A stretch of DNA of 64,000 nt from Aurantibrevibacter litoralis (GCF_034651555.1 NZ_JAYEEQ010000010.1:62001-126000); one strand, 5' to 3'; counted from the stretch's first letter, positions 1 to 9,713 are shown. Translations and numbers: made by a program. Notes: generated by a model not told the origin, from the sequence alone.

Positions 1-1009
1 CATTATATCGATAACCCACGGAATGGGCCATTCCCATTTCTTCAAATTTGGCAGATAGCACGTCTACTTCCCCTCCGGCACCGTAACCCAATAAAGGTTG
101 CTCACCTATCAATGCCAATGCAGCATGCCACCGGGCAACTCTAGAATCTCCGGTACCCTTTTTATTGTAATTTGTGCCTACTTCATATGACAGCTCCCAA
201 TTTAATTCGCTTGTCATTCTTTGATAAAAATAGGTTTTCCCAAAAAAAGCTACAAAAGCAATACCAAGTATAATACAGCTTCCTAAAACAACAGCAACCT
301 TAATGGCTGTAGTATTAAAAAATTTGGTTATATTTTTCCAAAAAAAGAAAAGGACAATAACCATAAACATAAAAAATATAATTCTGGCGTTTAGAAAAAG
401 GGTACAGACAAACAAAACTAAAAATACAATTACCCTAACTAGGGGTTTTCTTATGGGCGATTTAAACAACAATATAAGGAACGCCAACAATACGTACATC
501 CCAAAATACGTTGGGTGAATATCTACTATTTTGGTAAATTCTTTGCCTGTATGATAATAATTAAGAATGTCTTTATCTATATAAAACAAGGGTCTAATGG
601 TATAATATTTATATAGATTTTTGCTGATCAAAAAAATGGATGCGGCACAAACACCGTAAAATATCCCTCTTAATGAAAAATTTAATGACCGTTCTGATTC
701 ATCCTTTGATAGGAATAGAATTAAAATTGGGGCGACAAGGTAGCCTATTCGTCGTTCCAATGCGGTAAAAACACTACTTATATCGGCAACATATATAAAA
801 CTTAGTAATGTTGGTATAATAAGTATAATTGTGGAAAATTTTAAAGTCTTTATGTTTTTTTCGTCCAAGAATCTCTTTTTAGAAATTAGCAACACTGTTA
901 TAATTACAAAAAAAAGAACGAATGCTAAATTGCTGAATTTTGTAGAGAACGGCAGAAGCAATCCAAATAAAAAGGCAGTGTAAAAAAGACTAGTTTCTAG
1001 GCGTTTCAT
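1..1009 (-). CDS. O-antigen polymerase/ligase-like membrane protein (Wzy/WaaL type), 3' part outside window
   Basis: The reading frame opens with ATG at 1009 and stays open to the window edge, giving 336 residues without a stop, so the C-terminus is missing. It starts MKRLETSLFYTAFLFG and is made of successive hydrophobic helices, as expected for an inner-membrane glycan polymerase or ligase. Near residue 290 the stretch RVARWHAALALI followed by PLLGYGAG matches the pattern seen in the Wzy_C/O-antigen ligase family. Its start overlaps the end of the upstream gene by 20 bases, so the two are translationally coupled. It is the second Wzy-like gene in a row. One may polymerise repeat units and the other ligate them, but sequence alone does not say which. 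Confidence 0.75.
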   Translation of the reverse strand, partial: MKRLETSLFYTAFLFGLLLPFSTKFSNLAFVLFFVIITVLLISKKRFLDEKNIKTLKFSTIILIIPTLLSFIYVADISSVFTALERRIGYLVAPILILFLSKDESERSLNFSLRGIFYGVCAASIFLISKNLYKYYTIRPLFYIDKDILNYYHTGKEFTKIVDIHPTYFGMYVLLAFLILLFKSPIRKPLVRVIVFLVLFVCTLFLNARIIFFMFMVIVLFFFWKNITKFFNTTAIKVAVVLGSCIILGIAFVAFFGKTYFYQRMTSELNWELSYEVGTNYNKKGTGDSRVARWHAALALIGEQPLLGYGAGGEVDVLSAKFEEMGMAHSVGYRYN

Positions 1010-2240
1010 TTTTTTGTACATACATTAAACTAAAAAGTAACCCTATATAAATGCCAGCCATGCCTGAACTAAAAACATGTCCTGCGATGGTCGATATCGT
1101 AAGTAATACCACCGTCATTAATAAAACATACCTGGCGTAATCGTAGCTTTTATGCCTAGAAAGTTTTAATGCCCTATGCAGTAACAGTCCTATTAATAAA
1201 ACAAACAAAAAGAGTCCAATGAAGCCGTAGGCAAAAAAGATGTCTGCTACGTCAATCTCCACAATTTTCCCGTCGTTTAATAGCTCATATCTGGATTGGC
1301 CAACCCCGATAGCCTTTTCCACCATACTATATTCTGTTTTATACGTAGCATAGGCATTTTTTAAAAATACATTTCTGTTCGATAAAACAAAGGTTAAAAC
1401 ATCCAATCGATCCCAAAAATAGATTAGTCTTGAATAAATAGCGCTCGTTTTCACTACTTGCCATGCCACTATGAGCACAACAGGCAGTATCAAAAAAACC
1501 GATAGTAAGATGCTCCTAAGCCTTTTAAGGCTTATGGTCATCGATGGCCTTCTAAGCGGTATAAGAAAAAATATAAGAAGAATACCTAAAATACCTGTTT
1601 TGGAACTTATGGTTATACCTACTACCAAATTGAGTACAAAAAATAAGAAATAGGCTCTTTTTTTTCCTGTAAGCCAATAGTTATAGGCAATGATAGAAAC
1701 TAATACAATTAACAAGGCAGAGATTTCGTTTCCTGCAAAGAAGTATCCTTTACTCCCGATATTACCGTGTTCGTACATAGGATACCCAAGACCTACATAT
1801 TTAAGAAAAACATTTATAACAACAACGATATAGGAGAATTTTACTAGTGAAAAAACCTTTCGCAACCTTTGTCTTAATCCATTCATGATAATTAGAACAA
1901 AAAAAAGAAAGCTATATAATGGCGTTAAGTATCTAAATATTTTGATGGTATCTGGTAGAACGGAACGAATATTACCTTTTATAAGGAATACTACAATTGT
2001 AGGGACAAACAACATTAAAGTTATAGAAATTGCTATTACAAGGAGTTTAGGCTTAAAACAAAACCTAAAAAAAATTAATAACAAAAGAATCATCTTAAAT
2101 AATTGGGCAATCGACATTGGCATTATTACTGCACTTTTTAGTAGTAAGCCATTGAGCATATCAATAGGTAAAAGCAAAAACATTAGGAAGATAATAAGAT
2201 CGTCCAGATATAATTTTTTACCCATTACCACATAATTCAT
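990..2240 (-). CDS. Wzy-like polysaccharide polymerase / O-antigen ligase family protein
   Basis: This 416-residue protein consists almost entirely of hydrophobic segments, with about ten to twelve predicted membrane helices and one larger hydrophilic loop around residues 265-340 (containing GVGQSRYELL). That topology is typical of Wzy/O-antigen ligase proteins, whose sequences are otherwise very divergent. The start at 2240 overlaps the glycosyltransferase end by 23 bases. A second ATG five codons downstream (MGKKLYL) would give an 8-base overlap and is equally plausible. It lies between a GT4 glycosyltransferase and another Wzy-like gene, which supports a role in joining lipid-linked repeat units in the periplasm. 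Polymerase versus ligase is undecided. Confidence 0.75.
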   Translation of the reverse strand: MNYVVMGKKLYLDDLIIFLMFLLLPIDMLNGLLLKSAVIMPMSIAQLFKMILLLLIFFRFCFKPKLLVIAISITLMLFVPTIVVFLIKGNIRSVLPDTIKIFRYLTPLYSFLFFVLIIMNGLRQRLRKVFSLVKFSYIVVVINVFLKYVGLGYPMYEHGNIGSKGYFFAGNEISALLIVLVSIIAYNYWLTGKKRAYFLFFVLNLVVGITISSKTGILGILLIFFLIPLRRPSMTISLKRLRSILLSVFLILPVVLIVAWQVVKTSAIYSRLIYFWDRLDVLTFVLSNRNVFLKNAYATYKTEYSMVEKAIGVGQSRYELLNDGKIVEIDVADIFFAYGFIGLFLFVLLIGLLLHRALKLSRHKSYDYARYVLLMTVVLLTISTIAGHVFSSGMAGIYIGLLFSLMYVQKNETPRN

Positions 2241-3351
2241 TTAGTAATCGCACTTCCTCAATAACGGTTATTTTAATGTCTATTTTTTTCATATCATTGT
2301 TAGCATTCCTAGTTAATTTATAATAATTCGATGATGTATCAACTATAGATAGTATTTTGTTCGCAATTTCACTAGGGCTGCTTCCAAGTAAGCCGTTCAC
2401 TCCATCTTTTATAAATTCAGGTATCGCCGTATTATTATTACTAACTGTTAACAGACCAGACGACATCGCTTCGCACATAGTTACCCCTTGCGCATCCATT
2501 CTTGTAGGACAAAGAAAAATACCATAATTAGAAAAAAAAGAGTTCATCTGATTTCTTTCTATAAAAGAATCCTTAATAAAAACTCTGTTTTCAAGACCTT
2601 CCTTTGATATTAATTTTTCATACTCTAATTTATAAAACCCTCTACCATAAATATCTAAAACAAACTCTTCTGGCAAATATTTCATTACCTTAATCGCGAT
2701 GTCCACCGCATATTTTTTACTTGAAAGTGGTCTTAATGTAAGTAGCTTGATTTTTTTTTTATAAAGTTCGTGATACTTAAAGAGCATGGTATCTATGCCG
2801 TTAGGTATAATGTGATATTTTGTGAGCGTAAGAGATAAATTTGCCTCCAAATCTTTTTTCATCCAAATAGAAGGAAAAATAAGCTTAACGTTGTCACGAT
2901 CCTTTGTTAAATTAACAAATCTTTTTATTTTGGGAATAACAAGGAAATCCTTCTTAAACCATTTCAAAAAATCCGATAATCGAAACCGAAATTCAAACAT
3001 TCTAGCTCCATATTTTTGAACCTCGCTACCGTGCACATACATTGCAAAAGGTATCTTAGAGTCCATAATAAAAGAATACAAGGGCCAGCCATTAGAAGAA
3101 CTCAAAGGATAAATATTTAACAAATGAAGGTACAATACATCAAAATCATCCAACATTAATGTCAACTTCTTAGACGTATCCTTTATAATTTTAATATTCT
3201 CAAATAAATAGGTTTCCGTTGTTTTCGACGGCACCAATACAGTTACATCTGCTCCCTGCTTGTGCATCTCCACTGCTCTCATATGAACAAACATATGGTT
3301 ATAAGGATTGTTTTTGCTCGGATATCGGGATGTTAGTATCGCTATTTTCAT
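2218..3351 (-). CDS. Glycosyltransferase family 4 (group 1)
   Basis: The 377-residue protein has the two-domain GT-B layout. The N-terminal acceptor half starts KIAILTSRYPSKNNPYNH. The C-terminal donor half has LTLRPLSSKKYAVD, then VLDIYGRGFY, and then the nucleotide-sugar site DAQGVTMCEAMSSG with its glutamate at residue 294, as in GT4 enzymes. The usual first Glu of the E-x7-E motif appears as Asp or Gln here. It should add one sugar to a lipid-linked repeat unit on the cytoplasmic face. The donor sugar cannot be read from sequence. It overlaps the flippase gene by 4 bases (ATGA), so it belongs to the same operon. It is the only obvious glycosyltransferase in the window, so further ones probably lie beyond the left edge. 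Confidence 0.88.
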   Translation of the reverse strand: MKIAILTSRYPSKNNPYNHMFVHMRAVEMHKQGADVTVLVPSKTTETYLFENIKIIKDTSKKLTLMLDDFDVLYLHLLNIYPLSSSNGWPLYSFIMDSKIPFAMYVHGSEVQKYGARMFEFRFRLSDFLKWFKKDFLVIPKIKRFVNLTKDRDNVKLIFPSIWMKKDLEANLSLTLTKYHIIPNGIDTMLFKYHELYKKKIKLLTLRPLSSKKYAVDIAIKVMKYLPEEFVLDIYGRGFYKLEYEKLISKEGLENRVFIKDSFIERNQMNSFFSNYGIFLCPTRMDAQGVTMCEAMSSGLLTVSNNNTAIPEFIKDGVNGLLGSSPSEIANKILSIVDTSSNYYKLTRNANNDMKKIDIKITVIEEVRLLNELCGNG

Positions 3352-4583
3352 TTACTTTTGATTTTTATTTGTCTTTCCGAAATTAATACCATTCCCACAA
3401 GAACGACCAAGTAAGAAATAGCGTTGGTAAGTACAGCCCCGAAAAGACCATATTTAGGCAACAGTAAAAAAATAGATGATATGCCCATAACAGCAGCTAA
3501 AAACATTACCATGAAGCGTTCTTTTTGCTTGTCGTATATAATCAAGAGTATCTCGTAGTTTGCGAAAATGAATCGCATTAAAACAATAGAAATAAGTAGC
3601 AAAAATGCGTTATACACGTTACTATCATTCTCAATTTTTATTAGCGTAAAGGCATAGTCCCTCAGAAAATATAGATTCACACAAATGAAAACACCTAATG
3701 CCATTACAGTGTATTGTATTTTTCGAAAAACGACCACCAAACCAGTGCCTCGAAATTTCTTTAGGTGCGTTAACACTACTTGGGCAACAGCAACCGTAAC
3801 CATAAAAATGGGGGCTATCAGTACAAAAAGCGCTCGGTATTGCCCATACGTTCTAGCATCGACAACGTAGAACAAAATCAACAGACCTCCTTGCGTATAT
3901 ATAGCTGTCACAATTTCTTGAAGCCCAAAATATGCCCTGAGACCAAAAGCCTCAATAAGTTTTCTTGTTTTCCACGTTCTTAGGTTCGATTTTAAATAAA
4001 AAAGTGCCTTTCTTGGTGATGATAGAAAACAATATAAAAGCGTTATGCAATTTAGCCCTATAAGAACGCAAAAAATATAGCCTATTTCCAAGGAGCTCTC
4101 TTGGGCAAAAAAGGCATATCCTGTAATACTAAATAACAGTACACTAAAAATAACATATGCTTGGAGTTCTTTTTTGAATTTCCCAGCCCCCTTAAAATAC
4201 GAAAATACTACTAAATTAAAAGACAATAAAAAACTTAATATAAGTCCATAAATGATGTACTCCCATCCCTTTATACCGCCAAAAAAGGGAGTTACTCCGA
4301 AATAAATTAGTAAAGCAACAAAAAATAAAACGGAAACAATGGTCAAAGAATAGAAAAGATGATGTGTTGTTTCATGGTTCTTGTTTGTATTGCCTATTAA
4401 AAATATTGAACTTCCGAAGGGCAGTACAGATAATACTATGTTTGACAATGAATACACAAATGAAAAGACACCGTACGATTCAATGTCCAAAAGCGCAATA
4501 AGTGCTAGGTTTAAAACCCATCTGGACCCAAATTGAAGGGCTTGCGAAAGATTGTTTAAAAGGATGTCTTTAAAAAAACGCAT
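3348..4583 (-). CDS. Wzx-type polysaccharide flippase
   Basis: This 411-residue protein has about twelve hydrophobic helices and starts MRFFKDILLNNLSQALQFGSRW, a typical beginning for oligosaccharide flippases of the MATE/MOP superfamily. Members flip undecaprenyl-linked repeat units to the periplasmic side. It overlaps the downstream glycosyltransferase by 4 bases, and the adjacent Wzy-like genes fit a Wzx/Wzy-dependent pathway. About 160 AT-rich bases separate it from wecC upstream, and I see no clear terminator there. Substrate specificity cannot be inferred. Confidence 0.85.
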   Translation of the reverse strand: MRFFKDILLNNLSQALQFGSRWVLNLALIALLDIESYGVFSFVYSLSNIVLSVLPFGSSIFLIGNTNKNHETTHHLFYSLTIVSVLFFVALLIYFGVTPFFGGIKGWEYIIYGLILSFLLSFNLVVFSYFKGAGKFKKELQAYVIFSVLLFSITGYAFFAQESSLEIGYIFCVLIGLNCITLLYCFLSSPRKALFYLKSNLRTWKTRKLIEAFGLRAYFGLQEIVTAIYTQGGLLILFYVVDARTYGQYRALFVLIAPIFMVTVAVAQVVLTHLKKFRGTGLVVVFRKIQYTVMALGVFICVNLYFLRDYAFTLIKIENDSNVYNAFLLLISIVLMRFIFANYEILLIIYDKQKERFMVMFLAAVMGISSIFLLLPKYGLFGAVLTNAISYLVVLVGMVLISERQIKIKSK

Positions 4584-4741
4584 CGCTATAGATTATAATC
4601 AAAAACTACTCCCGCTGCCACTAAAATTAATTATGCAATGCCATAAAAGTTATTTATAGCACGCTACCTAAATTCTTATAAGGCTGAAATAAAAATTAAA
4701 GGAAAAAAACTGAAAACGCTATTGAAATAAACAGCATAAAT

Positions 4742-5953
4742 TCAATTTTTTACCCCGCAAAAATCCAACACTACCTTATTTTGTGAGATCTCCAGGGTTT
4801 TAAATTCTTTATGCGCTACTAAAAACACAATAATATCTGCTTTTTCCGCTGCTTCCTGAAAATGGGTTAACTTAAACACCTTGTGGTCCTCTATATTGGG
4901 CTCTACAATATAATATTCCTCGTTGTTGGCATTTTGCAATACTTTTTGGACAATATATTTGGCCGGAGATTCCCTTAAATCATCAATATTGGGTTTAAAG
5001 GCCAAACCCATTAAAGCAATGCTAGGTTTTCGTCCGTGCCGCAATTCAAACTGAAGCTTCGCAGTTTGTACCTTTTCGGCACACCAAAAGGATTTATAAT
5101 TATTTATTTCCCTGGCCTTACCAATAATCTGGGATTCCATGGGATAATCAGCTACTATAAAATAAGGGTCTACAGCTATACAATGACCTCCTACCCCGCA
5201 GCCGGGCTGCAAAATGTTTACTCTTGGATGCTTATTCGCCAAAGCTATTAATTCCCATACATCAATCCCCGCTTTATCACATATTAGCGATAATTCATTG
5301 GCAAACGCAATCTGCACATCTCGGGAGGAGTTTTCCACCAGCTTACACATTTCTGCTGTGCGGGCATTGGTGCCATGTAGTTTCCCTTTTATATATTTAG
5401 CATAAAATGCCTTGGCCTTTTCAGTAGAATTTCTGTTTACCCCTCCAATTACTCTATCATTATTCACTAATTCGAACATCACGTTTCCGGGTAATACACG
5501 TTCGGGACAATACGCTATATAAAGTTTGTCTTTTAGCTCGGGACGTTCACTATAAATAAGCTCCATCATTTTTTCTGTAGTCCCTATGGGAGAAGTGGAT
5601 TCTATAATGTATAGGTCGCCTTCCTTTAAGTACGGCAAAACCGAATGGGTAGCGGCCTCCACAAATGAGATATCCGGCTCATTTTTATCTTTAAAGGGGG
5701 TTGGGACTACAATAAGATAGGTGCCCGCCTCTACAGGAGTAGTTCCTGCTATTAAATAGCCCTCTTTTACGGCATTGGCCACGGCTACATCCAATTCCGG
5801 TTCAACAATATGAATTTTACCTGCATTTATGGTCTCTACCACTTTAGGGTTAATATCTACGCCGTGTACATAGGTTTTATTCTGGGCAATTAAGGCGGCT
5901 GTGGGTAGGCCAATATAGCCCATTCCTATCATGACTACTTCCGGTTGGTTCAT
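4742..5953 (-). CDS. wecC: UDP-N-acetyl-D-mannosamine dehydrogenase
   Basis: The enzyme oxidises UDP-ManNAc to UDP-ManNAcA with two rounds of NAD+ reduction. The Rossmann motif GMGYIGLP lies at the N-terminus, and the catalytic cysteine sits in GCGVGGHCIAVDPY about residue 256. The central and C-terminal UDP-glucose/GDP-mannose dehydrogenase domains follow, with LMGLAFKPNIDDLRESPA near residue 315. The frame is open from ATG 6001, but the 16 extra Lys/Thr-rich residues do not belong to the family. I chose the internal ATG at 5953 (MNQPEVVMIG), which gives 403 residues. wecB lies directly upstream, so the two steps from UDP-GlcNAc to UDP-ManNAcA are encoded together. A CCCCCTT palindromic repeat occupies the junction. 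Confidence 0.93.
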   Translation of the reverse strand: MNQPEVVMIGMGYIGLPTAALIAQNKTYVHGVDINPKVVETINAGKIHIVEPELDVAVANAVKEGYLIAGTTPVEAGTYLIVVPTPFKDKNEPDISFVEAATHSVLPYLKEGDLYIIESTSPIGTTEKMMELIYSERPELKDKLYIAYCPERVLPGNVMFELVNNDRVIGGVNRNSTEKAKAFYAKYIKGKLHGTNARTAEMCKLVENSSRDVQIAFANELSLICDKAGIDVWELIALANKHPRVNILQPGCGVGGHCIAVDPYFIVADYPMESQIIGKAREINNYKSFWCAEKVQTAKLQFELRHGRKPSIALMGLAFKPNIDDLRESPAKYIVQKVLQNANNEEYYIVEPNIEDHKVFKLTHFQEAAEKADIIVFLVAHKEFKTLEISQNKVVLDFCGVKN

Positions 5954-6041
5954 TTCTTGTGTAATTTTTTTTTTGATTATCAAGTGCTTTTGGGTTTTCA
6001 CTTCATCACTCCGTAACTAATATTTTGCCATTATGAAACTA

Positions 6042-6079
6042 TTTACATCCCCCTTAATCCCCCTTCAAAGGGGGAATTG
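6042..6079. repeat. CCCCCTT/AAGGGGG palindromic repeat, copy 1
   Basis: The unit reads as a short arm CATCCCCCTTAA followed by the palindrome TCCCCCTT-CA-AAGGGGGA (6058-6075) and AATTG. Near-identical copies lie at about 8745, 9714, 10012 and 10441. It sits between wecB and wecC, where it could form a strong hairpin in the mRNA. Confidence 0.85.
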
Positions 6080-6168
6080 GTATCTAGAATGTTTTTCTTC
6101 GCAACCATTTAACTTCTTAACTTGCCAATATGGTTAAGTTATTGCGTCATTAGATATATTTTTCAGAG

Positions 6169-7302
6169 TTAAGAACTTATTTCTAAAATATGGCTTACAA
6201 TCTTGCTACAAGCCTTTCCATCTCCATAAGGGTTATGTAATTTTCCCATTTGCTCATAGGCCTTAGTATTGTTCAAGAGTAAAGTAGCCGCGCCAACAAT
6301 TTTTTCTATATCTGTTCCTACCAATAGTACTGTTCCCGCATCTACAGCTTCCGGACGCTCTGTAGTGTCTCGCATTACCAATACCGGCTTTCCTAAACTA
6401 GGGGCTTCCTCTTGTACACCTCCACTATCGGTTATGATTAAATAGGATTTCTCCATCAGCCATACAAATGCCGGATAGGATAAGGGCGCAATTAAATGTA
6501 CATTTTCTATTCCTTTTAAAAGCTCAAACACCGGCTTTTGTACGTTTGGATTTAGGTGTACAGGATATATTATCTGACAATCCGGGTGTTTTTCTGCTAT
6601 CTCTTTCAATGCAGCGCAGATATTGATAAATCCTTGCCCATGATTCTCTCTTCTGTGCCCAGTAACCAGAATAAGTTTCTTATTTGGGTTTGTAAGTTCT
6701 TTTACAAGCTCTATTTCCTCATCTTTAAAGTCTTTTTGGTTTACTTTATTTACGCTATATAATAGGGCATCTATAACCGTATTTCCGGTTATTATGATAC
6801 TGTCTTTATGCTTATTCTCTCTAATTAAATTATCCCTAGATGTGATCGTTGGCGCAAAATGAATATTGCTAACCACCCCGGTGACACTGCGGTTCATTTC
6901 TTCGGGAAAAGGCGATTGCATATTAAAGGTTCTTAATCCTGCCTCTACGTGGCATACTTGCGCCCCTGAATAAAATGCGGCTAGGCTGGCAGCCATGGTC
7001 GTTGTGGTGTCACCATGTACGTATACATAATCAGGCTTATAGTCCTCCAATATTGGCTTTAAACTGCTTATGATATCAGCGGTAAGCGTATATAAATTCT
7101 GATTAGGTTTCATTAAATTCAAGTCAAAATCTGGTATAATCTCGAAAAACGATAATACCTGATCCAACATTTCGCGATGTTGAGCAGTTATACAGAGCTT
7201 CGTCTCAAAATATTCCGAATGTTTTTGAAATTCCTTAACCAGAGGTGCCATTTTAATTGCTTCCGGACGAGTTCCAAAAATTATCAAATTCTTTTTTTTC
7301 AT
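6169..7302 (-). CDS. wecB: UDP-N-acetylglucosamine 2-epimerase (non-hydrolysing)
   Basis: This 377-residue protein interconverts UDP-GlcNAc and UDP-ManNAc and supplies WecC. Family hallmarks are the N-terminal FGTRPEAIKMAPLV, HGDTTTTMAASLAAF near residue 95, HVEAGLRTFN near 118, the GHRRENHGQG motif near 215, and the UDP-binding ITDSGGVQEEAP near 291. The ATG at 7302 overlaps the rfbD stop by 4 bases (ATGA), so the two genes are co-translated. Length is normal for the family and all visible active-site blocks are intact. Confidence 0.95.
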   Translation of the reverse strand: MKKKNLIIFGTRPEAIKMAPLVKEFQKHSEYFETKLCITAQHREMLDQVLSFFEIIPDFDLNLMKPNQNLYTLTADIISSLKPILEDYKPDYVYVHGDTTTTMAASLAAFYSGAQVCHVEAGLRTFNMQSPFPEEMNRSVTGVVSNIHFAPTITSRDNLIRENKHKDSIIITGNTVIDALLYSVNKVNQKDFKDEEIELVKELTNPNKKLILVTGHRRENHGQGFINICAALKEIAEKHPDCQIIYPVHLNPNVQKPVFELLKGIENVHLIAPLSYPAFVWLMEKSYLIITDSGGVQEEAPSLGKPVLVMRDTTERPEAVDAGTVLLVGTDIEKIVGAATLLLNNTKAYEQMGKLHNPYGDGKACSKIVSHILEISS

Positions 7303-8093
7303 TTTTTTGTGTTAACTAGATTAGCTAAAACGCTATTCCTAGGTCTCTTGGCAAAACTACGATAATTATTGTTCCTTACAATTTTCGTAGTGTTTTTCAA
7401 GTTATTTGTTTCTATGATCTTAGATGCAAATTCATACCAAGTCATAGCCTCTCCATCGGTAAAATGATATATGCCAAATTGTTGGCTTTCTGATAGTATT
7501 AATTCCAAAATAAACGTTGCCAAATTACCGGCATGTGTGGGACAGCCCGTTTGTTCATCCGTAATTCTCAGTGTCTCGCCTCTTTTGGCTTTCTCTAAAA
7601 TAGTGGTATAAAAGTTCTTACCATAATTAGAATATAACCAAGAGGTACGGACAATAAAATAATTGTTTAAAATTTCTGCTATGTGCTTTTCTCCTTCCCA
7701 TTTAGATTTTCCGTATTCGTTTAAAGGGTTCGGAAGATCGGTTGTGGTATAAGGTGTATCCTTTTCGCCATCAAAAACATAATCGGTAGAAATATGTACC
7801 AATAGTACGTTATGATCCTTACAGGCCAAGGCTAAGTTTTGTACGGCTTCCGCATTTACTTGAAACGCAATTTCCGGTGTTACTTCGGCCTGTTCCACGT
7901 TCGTAAACGCAGCACAGTTGATGCAGTAGTGAAATTTACCGGTTTGTAATATCTGATATACTTTCTTATAATCGGTAATGTCTAAGGCTTTATAATCCAC
8001 GAAATGAAATTCAAATCCACGGTATTCCGGTGCTATATCCCGAATACTTAATCCGAGTTGCCCTGAAGCACCGGTAACCAAAATTCGTTTCAT
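7299..8093 (-). CDS. rfbD: dTDP-4-dehydrorhamnose reductase
   Basis: The enzyme performs the last step of dTDP-L-rhamnose synthesis, the NAD(P)H-dependent reduction of dTDP-4-dehydrorhamnose. It is an extended short-chain dehydrogenase. GASGQLG binds the cofactor, STDYVFDGEK carries the catalytic Thr region, and YGKSKWEGE gives the YxxxK pair. The frame extends to an ATG at 8111, but the ATG at 8093 (MKRILVTG) overlaps the rfbC stop as ATGA and matches the family start, so I chose it (264 residues). It sits in an overlapping rfbC-rfbD-wecB run. Confidence 0.94.
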   Translation of the reverse strand: MKRILVTGASGQLGLSIRDIAPEYRGFEFHFVDYKALDITDYKKVYQILQTGKFHYCINCAAFTNVEQAEVTPEIAFQVNAEAVQNLALACKDHNVLLVHISTDYVFDGEKDTPYTTTDLPNPLNEYGKSKWEGEKHIAEILNNYFIVRTSWLYSNYGKNFYTTILEKAKRGETLRITDEQTGCPTHAGNLATFILELILSESQQFGIYHFTDGEAMTWYEFASKIIETNNLKNTTKIVRNNNYRSFAKRPRNSVLANLVNTKK

Positions 8094-8635
8094 GTCTTTA
8101 GATCTTTCCATAACGGTAATTCTAGGTCTTTTTTAGAAAGAATGGGGTTGATTGTATCCTTGCCCCAATTGATGTTTAATTCGGGATCGTTGTAAATAAT
8201 ACCTCGTTCCGATTCCTTGTGGTAATACGCATCGCACTTATAGGAAAAAATTACGTTCTTTGACAGAGCTAAAAAGCCATGTGCCATACCTTTTGGTATA
8301 AACACTAACGTCTTGTTTTTTGACGACAATTTTAAGGCCAAATGCTGTCCGTACGTACGGCTTTGGACTCGGAGATCCACAACCACATCCAAAATCTCCC
8401 CTTCTATAACCTGTACTAATTTAGCTTGCGCATGCGCTCCCGTTTGATAATGAAGCCCACGAAGCACGCCTTTCTTAGAAATGGAAATATTGTCCTGCAC
8501 AAAATCTACCGGCTTCCCTACATACGCATCGAGCTTGCTTTTCTGATAGGATTCAAAAAAAATACCTCTACTGTCTTTGTAAATTTCTGGCTCTAAAATA
8601 ATACATCCCTCTAATTGGGTTTTTGTTACTTTCAA
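8090..8635 (-). CDS. rfbC: dTDP-4-dehydrorhamnose 3,5-epimerase
   Basis: This 181-residue cupin enzyme epimerises carbons 3 and 5 of the dTDP-4-keto sugar in the rhamnose pathway. The family signature is VLRGLHYQ with the catalytic His near residue 61. FIPKGMAHGFLAL lies around residue 112, and the catalytic Tyr is in YKCDAYYHKESERG near 132. Its stop overlaps the rfbD start by 4 bases. The upstream gap to rfbA holds a palindromic repeat and no gene. Confidence 0.95.
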   Translation of the reverse strand: MKVTKTQLEGCIILEPEIYKDSRGIFFESYQKSKLDAYVGKPVDFVQDNISISKKGVLRGLHYQTGAHAQAKLVQVIEGEILDVVVDLRVQSRTYGQHLALKLSSKNKTLVFIPKGMAHGFLALSKNVIFSYKCDAYYHKESERGIIYNDPELNINWGKDTINPILSKKDLELPLWKDLKT

Positions 8636-8744
8636 TGTGTTGTATGGTTATGTTGTTATCTAGTTATGTTGTAATGTAGCTAGGTTAATGTGTTCTTCTT
8701 TGTAACAGTATTACACCATAACTAAGCTTTTTCAATAATTGTGA

Positions 8745-8786
8745 TTTTTACATCCCCCTAAATCCCCCTTCAAAGGGGGAATTGTT
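8745..8786. repeat. CCCCCTT/AAGGGGG palindromic repeat, copy 2
   Basis: This has the same unit as copy 1, with the core palindrome at 8763-8780. A short arm CATCCCCCTAAA precedes it and AATTGTTCC follows. It lies in the 182-base gap between rfbA and rfbC, in the same orientation as copies 1 and 3. Confidence 0.85.
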
Positions 8787-8817
8787 CCCGTGAATTCATT
8801 ACTATTATGATAACCGC

Positions 8818-9681
8818 TTACTCTTTGATCAACCCCAACAAATAGTTACCATAGCCACTTTTCAATAAAGGTTGTGCCAAGGCAAAGAGCTGCTCTTTGG
8901 AAATATACCCCATGGTATACGCAACCTCTTCAATCGCACCAATTTTAAGCCCTTGACGCTCCTCAATGACTTCCACAAATTGCGAAGCTTGCATTAGGGA
9001 GGTAAACGTTCCTGTATCTAACCAAGCCGTTCCACGATCTAAAATGCGCACCTGTAACTTGCCCCTTTGTAGATACGCTTTATTAATATCGGTTATTTCT
9101 AACTCCCCTCTTTCGCTTGGTTTAATTTCTTTGGCTATAGTAACAACCTCATTGTCATAAAAGTATATTCCAGGTACCGCATAGTTTGATTTTGGGTGCT
9201 TCGGTTTTTCTTCAATACTTATCGCCTTGCCCGCTTCATTAAATGCTACTACGCCATAGCGCTGAGGGTCTTGCACGTGGTACCCGTATATAATTCCGCC
9301 ATCCGGATTTGTACTGGTTCGTAAAAGATCAGACAGACCAGAACCATAAAAGATGTTATCGCCTAATATAAGTGCTACACTATCCGTGCCTATAAATTCC
9401 TGACCAATACGAAAAGCTTCCGCCAGTCCGTTCGGATTCAACTGGGACGCGAATTTAAAACTACAACCCAGCTGTGAGCCGTCTCCTAAAAGATTCTGAA
9501 ACAGTAAATTGTCCTTTGGTGTTGTGATAATCAATAGTTCTCTTATTCCGGCCGACATCAAGGTTGCCAAAGGATAATAAATCATGGGTTTATCGTAAAT
9601 GGGCATTAACTGCTTGCTCATCGCAAGTGTTATGGGGTATAGCCGTGTTCCGGAGCCTCCGGCGAGTATGATGCCTTTCAT
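8818..9681 (-). CDS. rfbA: Glucose-1-phosphate thymidylyltransferase
   Basis: This 287-residue nucleotidyltransferase makes dTDP-glucose from dTTP and glucose-1-phosphate, the first step toward dTDP-L-rhamnose. It starts MKGIILAGGSGTRLYPIT, the canonical nucleotide-binding signature. LILGDNIFYGSG near residue 105, SIEEKPKHPKSNYAVPG near 155 and RGTAWLDTGT near 217 are the other family blocks. All are intact and the length is normal. Palindromic repeats occupy both flanking gaps. Confidence 0.96.
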   Translation of the reverse strand: MKGIILAGGSGTRLYPITLAMSKQLMPIYDKPMIYYPLATLMSAGIRELLIITTPKDNLLFQNLLGDGSQLGCSFKFASQLNPNGLAEAFRIGQEFIGTDSVALILGDNIFYGSGLSDLLRTSTNPDGGIIYGYHVQDPQRYGVVAFNEAGKAISIEEKPKHPKSNYAVPGIYFYDNEVVTIAKEIKPSERGELEITDINKAYLQRGKLQVRILDRGTAWLDTGTFTSLMQASQFVEVIEERQGLKIGAIEEVAYTMGYISKEQLFALAQPLLKSGYGNYLLGLIKE

Positions 9682-9713
9682 TTTTGTTGTGTTTTTATTT
9701 GGGTAAAGGTGAA

